This document shows positions 1 to 10,622 of a stretch of 64,000 nt of DNA, piece by piece. The notes under the pieces were generated by a model that was not told the origin of the DNA, did not search any database, and was given only the letters and a program-made list of their open reading frames with translations. The position numbers and the translations under genes are program-made. Every line of letters starts with the position of its first letter. Position 1 is the first letter of the stretch. Location: the NCBI RefSeq assembly GCF_017355525.1, contig NZ_CP067395.1, positions 5,034,501-5,098,500 on the forward strand, in the 5' to 3' direction. This stretch comes from Lysobacter enzymogenes (GTDB lineage: Bacteria; Pseudomonadota; Gammaproteobacteria; Xanthomonadales; Xanthomonadaceae).

Positions 1-1844
1 GTGGCGGGCTTTTCCTTGAACACCACCGCGCCGGCGCGGTCCTTGACCTCGTCGATGAACCACGGGTCGACGCGGAAGCCGCCGTTGGCGAAGGTGGCGT
101 AGCCGCGCGCGACCGACAGCGGGGTCAGCGAGGCGGTGCCCAGCGACATCGACAGGTTCGGCGGCAGCTGTTCGATGTCGAAGCCGAAGTGGCTGATGTA
201 CTTGCGCGCGAAGTCGACGCCGATCGCGTCGAGCAGGCGCACCGAGACCAGATTGCGCGATTGCACCATCGCTTCGCGCACGCGCATCGGGCCAGCGAAA
301 TTGCCGCTGTCGTTCTGCGGACGCCAGATGTGGCCGCGGCGGTCCTTGAACACCACCGGCGCGTCGAGCACGATCGAGGCCGGGTTGTAGCCGCGTTCGA
401 ACGCGGCCGCGTACACGAACGGCTTGAAGCTCGAACCCGGCTGGCGCCGCGCCTGGGTGGCGCGGTTGAACTTGGCGCCGGCGAAGCTGTAGCCGCCGGA
501 CAGCGCGCGCAGCGCGCCGTTGCTCGGCTCCAGCGACACCAGCGCGGCCTGCGCCTGCGGCAGCTGGTCGAGGCGATAGCTCACCGTCGGCGGCGCCGCG
601 GTTTCGCCCGGCTTGGGTTCGGCGGCGGCGGTTTCGAGCTTGGCCACGCGCGCCAGATCGCCGCGCTTGAGCAGGCTGCCGGGGCTGCGGCCGAGGAAGC
701 CCTGCTTCTCGCCGAGGCTCAGTTCGGTGCCGTCGGCCAGCACCACGGTGGCCTGCGAGCCGGCCACCGACAGCACCACCGACGGCAGCAGGTTGGCCTG
801 CGCCGGAATGCCGCGCAGACGCACGCGCGCGGCGGTGGCGTCTTCGCTCGGCGCCAGTTCGAAGTGCTGCTCCACGCCGTGCCAGCCGTGGCGGCGGTCG
901 TACACCGACAGGCCGTCGCGGATCGCCTTGTCGGCGGCGACCTGCAGGTCCGGGTCGATCGTGGTGGTGACGTGGTAACCCTTGGTCAGCGCTTCGGCGC
1001 CGTAGCGGGCGACCATTTCCTGACGCACCATTTCGGCCACGTACGGCGCATACACCTCGACCGGGCGCTCGTGCGGGCTGGCGTGCATCGGCACCGCCTT
1101 GGCCGCGTCGGCTTCGGCGCGCGGCACGAAGTTCTGCTCGGCCATGCGGTCGAGGATGTAGTCGCGGCGGATCTTGGCGCGGTCGGGATTGCTCAGCGGA
1201 TTGCCGCTGGACGGGAACTTCGGAATGCCGGCGAGCGACGCCATCTCGTCCAGGCTCAGCTCGTTCATCTTCTTGCCGTAATAGAACTCCGCCGCCGCGC
1301 CGACGCCGTAGGCGCGGTTGCCGAAGAAGCTCTTGTTCAAGTACAGCTCGAAGATCTCGTCCTTGCTCAGCTCGCGCTCCATGCGCATCGCCAGCAGCAT
1401 TTCGCCGAGCTTGCGCTTGTAGCTGTATTCCGAGCTCAGGAAGTACTGGCGCGCGACCTGCTGGGTGATGGTCGAGCCGCCGGGCACGCGCTTGTCGTCG
1501 GTGGTCGCCAGCAGCCACACCGCGCGCGCGATGCCTTTGTAGTCGATGCCGTGGTGGGTGTAGAAGCGCGAGTCTTCGATCGCGATGAACGCGTTCTTGA
1601 GCCGGTCGGGCACGTCCTCGATCGCTACCGGGTAGCGCCGGGTCTCGCCGAACATCGCCATCAGGCGGCCGTCGCGGGCGTAGACGTACATCGGCTCCTG
1701 CAGCTCGATCGTGCGCAGGGTCTCAACGTCCGGCAGCTTGGGCACGATCAGGTAATACAGCGTGCCGAGCGCGATCGCGCCCAGCAGGGCCGCACCGATG
1801 AACGCGTACAGCGCCCAGCGCAGCCAACGGCGAAGTCGGGACAT
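1..1844 (-). CDS. mrcA: Penicillin-binding protein 1A (partial, 3' end outside window)
   Basis: Bifunctional peptidoglycan glycosyltransferase/transpeptidase (class A PBP) anchored in the inner membrane. About 614 residues are visible; the C-terminus lies beyond the left edge. Starting at the ATG at 1844, the protein has a short basic N-terminus, one membrane anchor (about residues 10-33), then the glycosyltransferase domain with [10 protein letters not shown] and the GGSTITQQ motif, and an intervening OB-like segment. The transpeptidase domain follows, with the active-site SSFK (in [11 protein letters not shown]) and SRN motifs. The KTG motif would lie off the window. The gene is divergent from pilM across about 600 bases, the arrangement usual in xanthomonads. 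No frameshift is seen in the visible part. Confidence 0.96.
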   Translation of the reverse strand, partial: MSRLRRWLRWALYAFIGAALLGAIALGTLYYLIVPKLPDVETLRTIELQEPMYVYARDGRLMAMFGETRRYPVAIEDVPDRLKNAFIAIEDSRFYTHHGIDYKGIARAVWLLATTDDKRVPGGSTITQQVARQYFLSSEYSYKRKLGEMLLAMRMERELSKDEIFELYLNKSFFGNRAYGVGAAAEFYYGKKMNELSLDEMASLAGIPKFPSSGNPLSNPDRAKIRRDYILDRMAEQNFVPRAEADAAKAVPMHASPHERPVEVYAPYVAEMVRQEMVARYGAEALTKGYHVTTTIDPDLQVAADKAIRDGLSVYDRRHGWHGVEQHFELAPSEDATAARVRLRGIPAQANLLPSVVLSVAGSQATVVLADGTELSLGEKQGFLGRSPGSLLKRGDLARVAKLETAAAEPKPGETAAPPTVSYRLDQLPQAQAALVSLEPSNGALRALSGGYSFAGAKFNRATQARRQPGSSFKPFVYAAAFERGYNPASIVLDAPVVFKDRRGHIWRPQNDSGNFAGPMRVREAMVQSRNLVSVRLLDAIGVDFARKYISHFGFDIEQLPPNLSMSLGTASLTPLSVARGYATFANGGFRVDPWFIDEVKDRAGAVVFKEKPA

Positions 1845-2348
1845 CTATCGGTTTCCGGGTGTCGTGTGGTCGTGGCGGGGAAGTATAGAGGAGGCGCGGA
1901 ACGCGACCCGGGTCGCGCTTCGCCGGCGGCGGGGTGACGCGGCGCGGCACCCCGGCCCGCGCCGGGGCGCTGCGCCGCCGGTCCCGCCGCCCGGCCCGGG
2001 TCGAGGGCGCGGCGACAGGCGGATCCGGTCGGGCGGGGCGGTCCGCGACGGTCGCGCCGCTCACCCAGTCTCACGGATATCTGTTACGGCTTGCGCGAGC
2101 TGTGAACGCGAGCGCACTGCGCGGTGGCGGTTCGAGCGCGATTTGCAGCGGCCGGCACGGATCGGCGCGCGAACGCGAACGCAGGATCGGCTGAACCGGG
2201 GCCAGGGCCTCCGGACCGCCTCCGCGACGCACGCCCCGGCTGCGTGGAGGCTCCGGAAGCGGGGTTCCGGTCGCAGTCATGGCATATGTCACTCCGGTGG
2301 ACTGACGGTGGCGGTCACGTGACGCCCAATGTCAAAAAAGCACGACTG

Positions 2349-2381
2349 GGTTGGCAATCGTGAAAGAAGTGGTTGCCAGCC
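2349..2381. promoter_or_regulatory. Imperfect inverted repeat overlapping the pilM -35 box
   Basis: GGTTGGCAA at 2349-2357 pairs with TTGCCAGCC at 2373-2381 (one mismatch in nine). The right half covers the proposed -35 hexamer. It could be an operator for a repressor or activator of the pil operon; no regulator is identified. Confidence 0.3.
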
Positions 2382-2401
2382 TGTGAAAAGTCCGTTATCT
2401 A
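2373..2401 (+). promoter_or_regulatory. Candidate sigma-70 promoter of pilMNOPQ
   Basis: TTGCCA at 2373-2378 and TATCTA at 2396-2401 are separated by 17 bases, a near-consensus sigma-70 arrangement in an AT-richer patch about 50 bases before the pilM start. No sigma-54 type GG/GC pair with correct spacing was found here. Confidence 0.5.
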
Positions 2402-2402
2402 A

Positions 2403-3511
<1,109 letters not shown>

Positions 3512-3512
<1 letters not shown>

Positions 3513-4333
3513 TGGCACGCATCAACCTCCTCCCGTGGCGCGCCGAGCGCCGCAAGGCCCGGCAGAAGGAATTCGTCGCGATGCTGGGCCTGTCGGCCCT
3601 GGCCGCGGCGGCGCTGTCGGTGCTGATCGTCTTCTATTACAGCAACGAAATCAGCGGGCAGCAGAAGCGCAACGCGTTCCTCGACGGCCAGATCGTCGAA
3701 GTCGACAAGAAGATCAAGGAGATCGAGGAGCTCGACAAGAAGAAGGCCAAGCTGCTCGCGCGCAAGGAAGTGATCGAGAAGCTGCAGTCCAACCGTTCGC
3801 AGATGGTGCACCTGTTCGATTCGCTGGTGCGCACCATTCCCGACGGCGCGGTGCTGACCGCGATCAAGCAGGACGCCGAGACCCTGACCCTGGAAGGCCG
3901 CGCGCAGTCCAACGCCCGCGTCAGTACCTACATGCGCAACCTCGAGGTCTCCGGCTGGATGAGCAAGCCGGACCTGACCATCATCGAGGCCAAGGACGGT
4001 GGCGGTAAGGGCTTGCCGTACGAGTTCAAGCTGACGGTGAAGCTGGCGAATCCGAACGCGCCGAAGGACGAGGACGGCGACGGCATTCCGGACGCGCCCG
4101 CCGCGGCCCCGGCCGCCGCGACCGCTGCCGCGCCCGGCGCCGACGGCGCAGCCGCTGCGGCCCCGGCCGGCGCTGCGCCCGCCGCGGCCGCTCCGGCGGC
4201 GCCCGCCGGCGCCGCCAAGCCCGGCCAGGCGCCCGCCGCGCCGGCCGCGACGCCGGCGGCCAAGCCCGCCGCCGCTCCGGCCAAGCCCGCCGCGCCCGCG
4301 GCCGCCCCCACCAAGACTGGAGCCGCGTCGTGA
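3512..4333 (+). CDS. pilN: Type IV pilus inner-membrane protein PilN, with long Ala/Pro tail
   Basis: Bitopic inner-membrane protein of the PilMNOP alignment complex. The N-terminus carries the INLLPWR motif (residues 4-10) that inserts into PilM. One transmembrane segment follows (about 24-44), then a charged helix likely to form a coiled coil (about 50-90) and a ferredoxin-like periplasmic domain to about residue 185. The remaining 85 or so residues are almost only Ala and Pro with a few Lys and Gly, introduced by an Asp-rich DEDGDGIPD stretch. Typical PilN proteins end near the folded domain, so this tail is an addition. The start overlaps the pilM stop and the end overlaps the pilO GTG, which implies translational coupling. 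Confidence 0.95.
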
Positions 4334-5028
4334 GCAAGAAGGCTTCGATGAAGAACTTGGACTTCAACAACATCGGCAGCTGGCCGCGGCAGGCGCAGAT
4401 CATCTTCTGCGCGCTGATCGGCCTGGTGATCGTCGGTCTGGCCTGGTACCTGTTCGTCAGCGGCAAGCGCGAGGAACTGGAGCAGCTGGACCGCAAGGAA
4501 ACCGAGCTGCGCCAGACCTTCGAGACCAAGCAGGGGCGCGCCGCCAACCTCGAGCCGCTCAAGCAGCAGCTCGCGCAGATGGAACAGCAGCTGCAACAGA
4601 TGCTGCGCCAGTTGCCGAGCAAGACCGAAATGCCCGACCTGATCGTCGACATCTCGCAGACCGCGCTGGCCACCGGCATCTCCAACGAGCTGTTCCAGCC
4701 CGGCGCCGAGGTTCCCAAGGAGTTCTACGCCGAGAAGCCGATCGCCCTGCGCATGGTCGGCACGTACCACCAGTTCGGCGCCTTCGTCAGCGGCGTGGCC
4801 TCGCTGCCGCGCGTGGTCATCATGACCATGCACGACATCTCGTTGAAGCCGAAGGGCAACAACAACAAGGACGCGATGGGCGGGATCACTCCGAACAGCC
4901 CGCTGGAACTGGCCGGCACGGTCAAGACCTACCGCTACCTGGACGAGGAAGAGATGGCTGCACAGAGCCCGCCGGCCGACGGTTCGGGCGACGCGTCCAA
5001 GCCCGCCGGCAAGAAGGAGGGCACCTGA
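4330..5028 (+). CDS. pilO: Type IV pilus inner-membrane protein PilO
   Basis: Partner of PilN in the inner-membrane heterodimer that couples PilM to PilP and the secretin. The 232-residue product starts at a GTG whose bases overlap the pilN stop codon (GTGA). It has one transmembrane segment (about residues 19-39), a Glu/Gln-rich coiled coil (about 42-90, with LKQQLAQMEQQLQQMLRQL) and a ferredoxin-like periplasmic domain containing PLRMVGTYHQFGAF-type residues near 140-155. A charged Asp/Lys/Gly tail ends the protein. Only one base separates its stop from pilP, so expression is operonic. Confidence 0.95.
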   Translation: MSKKASMKNLDFNNIGSWPRQAQIIFCALIGLVIVGLAWYLFVSGKREELEQLDRKETELRQTFETKQGRAANLEPLKQQLAQMEQQLQQMLRQLPSKTEMPDLIVDISQTALATGISNELFQPGAEVPKEFYAEKPIALRMVGTYHQFGAFVSGVASLPRVVIMTMHDISLKPKGNNNKDAMGGITPNSPLELAGTVKTYRYLDEEEMAAQSPPADGSGDASKPAGKKEGT

Positions 5029-5029
5029 C

Positions 5030-5587
5030 ATGCGCGCTCAATTTCTGTCGCGACCGGCCGCTTCGCGTCTGACCGCCGCCTGCGCCGTGGTCCTGGCGCT
5101 GTCGGCCACCGGCTGCTTCCGCAGCATCACCAGCACCCCCGGCGACGCTCCGAACCTGGAGAAGTGGGTCGCCGAGGTCAAGGCGCGTCCGGCCCCGGCG
5201 CTGGATCCGCTGCCGGTGATGCAGCAGTTCGAAACCTTCGAGTACGCCGCGCAGGAAATGCGCGACCCGTTCAGCACCGCGTTCACCGACGAGGACACCA
5301 GCTCCGGCCCGCGTCCGGACAAGGTGCGCCGCAAGCAGCCGCTGGAAGCGTTCCCGCTCGACGGCCTGGACATGGTCGGCACCCTGGGCAGCGGCAAAAA
5401 CGTCGTGGCGCTGGTGATGGCGCCGGACAAAGTGACTTATCGTGTTCGACCCGGTGCGTACATGGGGCAGAACGACGGTCGTGTGACCGGCGTATCTGAG
5501 GAGCGCATCGACTTGGTGGAACTGGTGCCGGATGGCGCCGGCGGCTGGCTGGAACGACCGGCCTCCGTGGCGCTGGAAGATCAATAA
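5030..5587 (+). CDS. pilP: Type IV pilus lipoprotein PilP
   Basis: Inner-membrane-anchored lipoprotein that bridges PilN/PilO to the PilQ secretin. The 185-residue product has a lipoprotein signal ending SATGC, giving a lipidated Cys at about residue 29. The linker contains FEYAAQEMRDPFS, a conserved PilP feature, and the C-terminal HR-like beta domain contains LDGLDMVGTL and RVRPGAYMGQNDGRV. It starts one base after the pilO stop and ends nine bases before pilQ, whose AAGGGG ribosome-binding site lies in that gap. Confidence 0.95.
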   Translation: MRAQFLSRPAASRLTAACAVVLALSATGCFRSITSTPGDAPNLEKWVAEVKARPAPALDPLPVMQQFETFEYAAQEMRDPFSTAFTDEDTSSGPRPDKVRRKQPLEAFPLDGLDMVGTLGSGKNVVALVMAPDKVTYRVRPGAYMGQNDGRVTGVSEERIDLVELVPDGAGGWLERPASVALEDQ

Positions 5588-5596
5588 GGGGATAGC

Positions 5597-7699
5597 ATGA
5601 TGATCGTATTCAACGCCAACCGCATGCCGTCGGACCGACGCCCCATGGCATCCGGCGCCCGCATGTCCGCCCCCCGTCTGGCCGGGCTCGCGCTCGGCCT
5701 GCTCGCCGGCATCAGCGCGGTCAACGCCGCCGAACCCGTCGCGGCCGCCAAGCCCGCAGCGGCGCCGGCGCCCGCGGTCGCACCGACCCCGAGCTTTGAT
5801 CCGGCCAAGCAACTGCCGGGCGCGATCTCGGTCGCCAACATCGACTTCAAGCGCGGCGACGGCGGCTCCGGCAAGCTGATCCTGCGCTTCAGCGGCGAAG
5901 GCGCGGTCCCCGACATGCGCAGCCAGGGCTCGCAGGTCACCATCGACGTCGGCAACGCCAAGCTGCCGCCGGAGCTGCAGCGCCCGCTCAACGTCGCCGA
6001 CTTCGCCACCCCGGTCCAGCGCATCGACGCGCGCGCCAGCGGCAGCGGCTCGCAGCTGGTGCTCAACACCGCCGGCGGCTACGACACGATGGCCTACCAG
6101 ACCGGCCGCGACTACATCGTCGAAGTCGTGCCGCGCAGCGCCGACGCGGGCAACCGCGCGGTCGGCGCGGCGGGCGCCAAGCCGACCGCCGGCGCGTCGC
6201 CGACCTCGGGCACCGTCAGCGGCAGCGCCGCCGCCGGGGTGCGCAGCTACGCCGGCCGCCCGGTGACCTTCAACTTCCAGGACGTGCCGGTGCGCACCGT
6301 GCTGCAGTTGGTCGCCGAGGAGTCCAACCTCAACATCGTCGCCGCCGACACCGTGCAGGGCAACGTGACCCTGCGCCTGGTGAACGTGCCGTGGGATCAG
6401 GCGCTGGACATCGTCCTGCAGGCCAAGGGCCTGGACAAGCGCCGCAGCGGCAACGTGGTGTGGGTCGCGCCGCAGGCCGAAGTGGCCAAGTACGAGCAGG
6501 ACCGCGAAGACGCGCGCATCGCGCTCGACAACCGCGTCGACCTGATCACCGAGTACGTGCAGGTCAACTACCACAACGCCGCGCAGATCTATAAGGCGCT
6601 GACCGAAGCCAAGGGCATCGGCGGCGGTGGCGGCGGCAGCAGCAACAGCAACAGTAGCAACGAGAACGGCTTTCTCTCGCAGCGCGGGCGGCTGGTGGCG
6701 GACGAACGCACCAACACCCTGATGATCAGCGACATTCCGAAGAAAGTCGCGCAGATGAAGGAGCTGATCAAGGTCATCGACCGTCCGGTCGACCAGGTCC
6801 TGATCGAGGCGCGCATCGTCATCGCCAACGAAAGCTTCGCCCGCGACCTGGGCGCGCGCTTCGGCGTGTCGGGCCAGAAGGGCGATGTGATCACCAGCGG
6901 CACGCTGGAGAGCATCAACAACTATCGCAACACCACCGCCAAGAACGAGCTGATCCGCCGCCAGTCCGACGGCCTGCTCAGCGATGCGGTCGCCGCCGAC
7001 AACCGCGGCGACATCGCCAAGGGCACCGCCCTGCGCGACCAGGCCCGCTCGCTGCTGCAGACCATCACCAACCCGGCGTTCCTGTTCCCGGCCAGCCTCA
7101 ACAGCAACGTCGGCGTGCTGAACCCGGCCGGCGCGCTGGCGTTCACCATCCTCGGCAAGTACGTCAACCTGGACATGGAGTTCAGCGCGATGCAGACCGA
7201 GGGCCGCGGCGAAGTGGTGTCGAACCCGCGCGTGGTGACCAGCAACCAGCGCGAAGCGGTGATCAGCCAGGGCCAGGAAGTCGGCTACGTGACCATCGCT
7301 CCGCAGCAGGGCGGCAACAGCATTCCGATCCCGAACGTCCAGTTCAAGGACGTGCTGATGGAGATGAAGGTCAACCCGACCATCACCAACGACGGCCGCG
7401 TGTTCCTGAACATGGACGTCAAGAAGGACGAGATCAACGGCTTCGTCAACACCTCGATCGGCGACGTGCCGCAGATCAACAAGCGCAACATCAACACCGC
7501 GGTGCTGGTGGAAGACGGCCAGACCGTCGTGATCGGCGGCGTGTACGAGTTCCGCGACCGCAGCGATCTGTCCAAGGTGCCGTTCCTGGCCGACATCCCG
7601 TTCCTCGGCAACCTGTTCAAGAAAAAGAGCCGCAGCAAGGAAAAGGCCGAGCTGCTGATCTTCGTGACGCCGAAGGTGATGAAGGTCGCGCAGCGCTGA
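5597..7699 (+). CDS. pilQ: Type IV pilus secretin PilQ
   Basis: Outer-membrane secretin through which the pilus fibre exits. The 700-residue protein starts at the ATG at 5597, preceded by AAGGGG. A long signal peptide appears cleaved after about residue 45 (an internal ATG at 5663 would shorten its N-region). An AMIN domain follows (about 75-145), then an STN/N0 domain (about 220-290, with VTFNFQDVPVRTVLQLVAEE), an N1 domain carrying a Gly/Ser/Asn-rich loop (about 340-355), and the secretin core (about 480-690) ending PFLGNLFKKKSRSKEK and LLIFVTPKV. Last gene of the operon, followed by a strong terminator. Confidence 0.97.
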   Translation: MMIVFNANRMPSDRRPMASGARMSAPRLAGLALGLLAGISAVNAAEPVAAAKPAAAPAPAVAPTPSFDPAKQLPGAISVANIDFKRGDGGSGKLILRFSGEGAVPDMRSQGSQVTIDVGNAKLPPELQRPLNVADFATPVQRIDARASGSGSQLVLNTAGGYDTMAYQTGRDYIVEVVPRSADAGNRAVGAAGAKPTAGASPTSGTVSGSAAAGVRSYAGRPVTFNFQDVPVRTVLQLVAEESNLNIVAADTVQGNVTLRLVNVPWDQALDIVLQAKGLDKRRSGNVVWVAPQAEVAKYEQDREDARIALDNRVDLITEYVQVNYHNAAQIYKALTEAKGIGGGGGGSSNSNSSNENGFLSQRGRLVADERTNTLMISDIPKKVAQMKELIKVIDRPVDQVLIEARIVIANESFARDLGARFGVSGQKGDVITSGTLESINNYRNTTAKNELIRRQSDGLLSDAVAADNRGDIAKGTALRDQARSLLQTITNPAFLFPASLNSNVGVLNPAGALAFTILGKYVNLDMEFSAMQTEGRGEVVSNPRVVTSNQREAVISQGQEVGYVTIAPQQGGNSIPIPNVQFKDVLMEMKVNPTITNDGRVFLNMDVKKDEINGFVNTSIGDVPQINKRNINTAVLVEDGQTVVIGGVYEFRDRSDLSKVPFLADIPFLGNLFKKKSRSKEKAELLIFVTPKVMKVAQR

Positions 7700-7715
7700 A
7701 CGCGGCTGTGCGCCT

Positions 7716-7743
7716 GCGCAGAGGGCCTACGGGCCCTCTGCGC
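7716..7743 (+). terminator. Hairpin terminator after pilQ
   Basis: A perfect 12-bp stem (GCGCAGAGGGCC at 7716-7727 with 7732-7743) closes a TACG tetraloop of the stable UNCG type. The T-tract after it is weak (GTTTGTG), so it may act as a 3'-end stabiliser as well as a terminator. Confidence 0.7.
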
Positions 7744-7825
7744 GTTTGTGCCGCCCGCCGCCGCGGCCCCGGGACGGGCGCCGCCGCGCGTCCGCGGGGC
7801 CTGCGGCCGATCCGCTCCGGCGAAC

Positions 7826-7885
7826 CCCGCGGCGGCCGACCCCCGCTGCGAGCAACCCCGCTGCAAGCAACCCCGCCGCGATCAA
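7826..7885. repeat. 15-bp tandem repeat upstream of moxR
   Basis: Three to four direct copies of a 15-bp unit; the clearest, starting CCCCGCTGCGAGCAA, begin at 7841, 7856 and 7871, with a weaker copy before them. The copies differ by one to three bases. The array ends about 155 bases before the proposed moxR start. It is one of four short-period arrays near gene starts in this window. The rest of 7744-8040 shows nothing else. Confidence 0.65.
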
Positions 7886-8040
7886 CCTGCTAACGTCGCC
7901 CACGGGCGCCCGCAAAACCCGGCGCACTTTGCCGGGTCGCGCCGTTGGTTGAACCTCGCGGCCGGACTTCGGTCAAAATCGCCCTAACCGCTGCAAGCCG
8001 CGTCCGCGCGCTTGCCCGTTTCGCCCGCAATGGATTCCGG

Positions 8041-9060
<1,020 letters not shown>

Positions 9061-9125
9061 GGGCTGGCGGTCGCGACCGGCGCTGCGCCGTGCAGGTTCG
9101 TCGCGCGCGGCGGCCGCTCGCCGGC

Positions 9126-9245
9126 GCGATGCGGGACGATGCGATGCGGGACGACGCGAAACGGGAAGGCGCGATGCAGGGAAGCGCGATGCAAACAGGC
9201 GCGATGCGGGCAAGTTCGATCGGAGCGAGTTCGATGCGTGCGCCA
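9126..9245. repeat. 15-bp tandem repeat, eight units, between moxR and the DUF58 gene
   Basis: Eight consecutive 15-bp units run from 9126 to 9245. Units 1 and 2 are GCGATGCGGGACGAT and its one-base variant; later units keep GCGATGC and diverge. Read in one frame they encode a degenerate pentapeptide A-M-R-x-x. That frame runs from ATG 9129 to the TGA at 9270-9272, which overlaps the start codon of the next gene (ATG at 9265). Six of the eight units supply an in-frame ATG. There is no clear ribosome-binding site, so translation is uncertain. Confidence 0.85.
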
Positions 9246-9264
9246 TCGGCGCCGGAGCCGGCGC

Positions 9265-10161
9265 ATGAGTGAAGGCATCGTTCCGAGCCTGGCCGAACTG
9301 GTCGCTTTGCGCGCCGCCGTGAGCGGCCGCCGGCCCGCCCGCCAGGGCCGCCACGGGGTCAGCGGGCAGGCCTTGTCGCCGCTGCGCGGACGCGGCATGG
9401 AGTACGCCGAATCGCGCGAATACTCCAACGGCGACGACGCCCGCCACATCGACTGGCGGCTGACCGCGCGCACCGGCCGCGCCCACACCAAATTGTTCCA
9501 GGCCGAGCGCGAGCGCTTGAGCCTGATCGTCGCCGACACGTCGCCGGCGATGTATTTCGGCACCCGCGTGCGCTTCAAGTCGGTGCAGGCCGCGCGCGCC
9601 GGCGCGGTCGCGGCCTGGGCCGCGGCGCGCGACGGCGACCGCATCGCCGCCTTGCGCGGCAGCCTGCGCGAGCCGCCGGTCAATCCCGGCAGCGGCCCGC
9701 GCGGCGCGCTGCGCGTGCTCGACGCGATGGTGCGCTGGTATGCGCAGGCGCCGGCCGAAGACGCCGGCCTGGAGGTCGCGCTCGACCACGCCTCGCGCCT
9801 GCTGCGCCCCGGTTCGCGCATGGTGGTGCTGGCCGAACCCGGCAGCGTCGCGGCATTGCCGCAGCGGCGCTGGGCGGTGCTGGCGCAACACCACGAAGTG
9901 ATCGTGCTGCTGCTGACCGACCCGATCGAAACCGCGCCGCCGGCCGCCGCGCTGCCGTTCAGCCGCGACGGCCAGCGCATCGAGCTCGACCTCGGCGCGC
10001 CGGCGCAGCGCCAGCGCTGGCACGCCAGCTTCGTCGGCCCGATCGAGGCGGCGCTGGAAAAACTGCCGGCGCGCGGCGTGCGCGTGCAGGCGCTGTCGAC
10101 CGATGCGGCCAGCGAATCCTGGCTGCCGCTGCTGGGCCGCGCGCGGCCGCTGGTGGCCTGA
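9265..10161 (+). CDS. DUF58 domain protein of the MoxR/Bat cluster
   Basis: DUF58 proteins are VWA-like partners of MoxR ATPases; their biochemical role is not settled. The 298-residue product carries the DUF58 signature GRGMEYAESREYSNGDDARHIDWR followed by TARTGRAHTKLFQAERE (about residues 35-80), then a VWA-like fold. A frame extending upstream to 9139 reads through the tandem repeat and gives an implausible Cys/Arg-rich leader, so the ATG at 9265 is chosen. Its stop overlaps the next start (TGATG at 10159-10163), so the two genes are coupled. Confidence 0.92.
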   Translation: MSEGIVPSLAELVALRAAVSGRRPARQGRHGVSGQALSPLRGRGMEYAESREYSNGDDARHIDWRLTARTGRAHTKLFQAERERLSLIVADTSPAMYFGTRVRFKSVQAARAGAVAAWAAARDGDRIAALRGSLREPPVNPGSGPRGALRVLDAMVRWYAQAPAEDAGLEVALDHASRLLRPGSRMVVLAEPGSVAALPQRRWAVLAQHHEVIVLLLTDPIETAPPAAALPFSRDGQRIELDLGAPAQRQRWHASFVGPIEAALEKLPARGVRVQALSTDAASESWLPLLGRARPLVA

Positions 10162-10622
10162 TGGCGGGGCAACAAACGCTCGCCTTGCGCGACGTGCACC
10201 TGCCGGGTGCGCCGTCGTGGTGGCCGTTGGCGCCGGGCTGGTGGCTGCTGCTGGCGGTATCGGCCGCGCTGGCGTTGTCGCTGTGGTGGTGGCAACGCCG
10301 CCGCGCGCGCCGCAAGCGCGAGGCCGAGCGCGTGTTCGACGAAGCCCTGGCCGCCGCGGCCACGCCGGTCGCGCAGGTCGCGGCGATATCCGAATTGCTG
10401 CGCCGCGCCGGCCGCCGCCGCGACCGCGCCGCCGACACCCTCGACGGGCAGGCGTGGCTGGAATTCCTCGACCGCGGCAGCAAGCGCGACGACTTCGCCG
10501 CCGGCCCCGGCCGGCTGCTGCTGGAGGGCGGCTACCGGCGCCAGGTCGATCCGGCCCAGGTGCAAGCGTTGCGCGAACTCGCGCGGCGCCGCTTCCTGCA
10601 ATGGATGGGCGTGCGCGCATGA
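10161..10622 (+). CDS. DUF4381 membrane protein
   Basis: Small bitopic membrane protein (153 residues) of the DUF4381 family, which is regularly found between DUF58 and VWA genes. It has a Trp-rich transmembrane segment (about residues 20-43, PSWWPLAPGWWLLLAVSAAL), a very basic stop-transfer stretch, and a cytoplasmic helical domain containing ISELLRRAGRRR and GQAWLEFLDRG. It overlaps the DUF58 stop by one base and its own stop overlaps the next ATG at 10619. Function unknown; context suggests a structural part of the Bat-like membrane complex. Confidence 0.88.
   Translation: MAGQQTLALRDVHLPGAPSWWPLAPGWWLLLAVSAALALSLWWWQRRRARRKREAERVFDEALAAAATPVAQVAAISELLRRAGRRRDRAADTLDGQAWLEFLDRGSKRDDFAAGPGRLLLEGGYRRQVDPAQVQALRELARRRFLQWMGVRA

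Noticed and set aside
189..1937. Long plus-strand open frame of 582 codons at the left edge
   Set aside because: It is the antisense shadow of mrcA. Its Arg/His/Ala-rich sequence has no domain, whereas the minus strand gives clear PBP1A motifs.
9129..9272. 47-codon pentapeptide ORF in the 15-bp array as a CDS
   Set aside because: No ribosome-binding site and composition dictated by the repeat; kept as a repeat and a finding, not as a gene.
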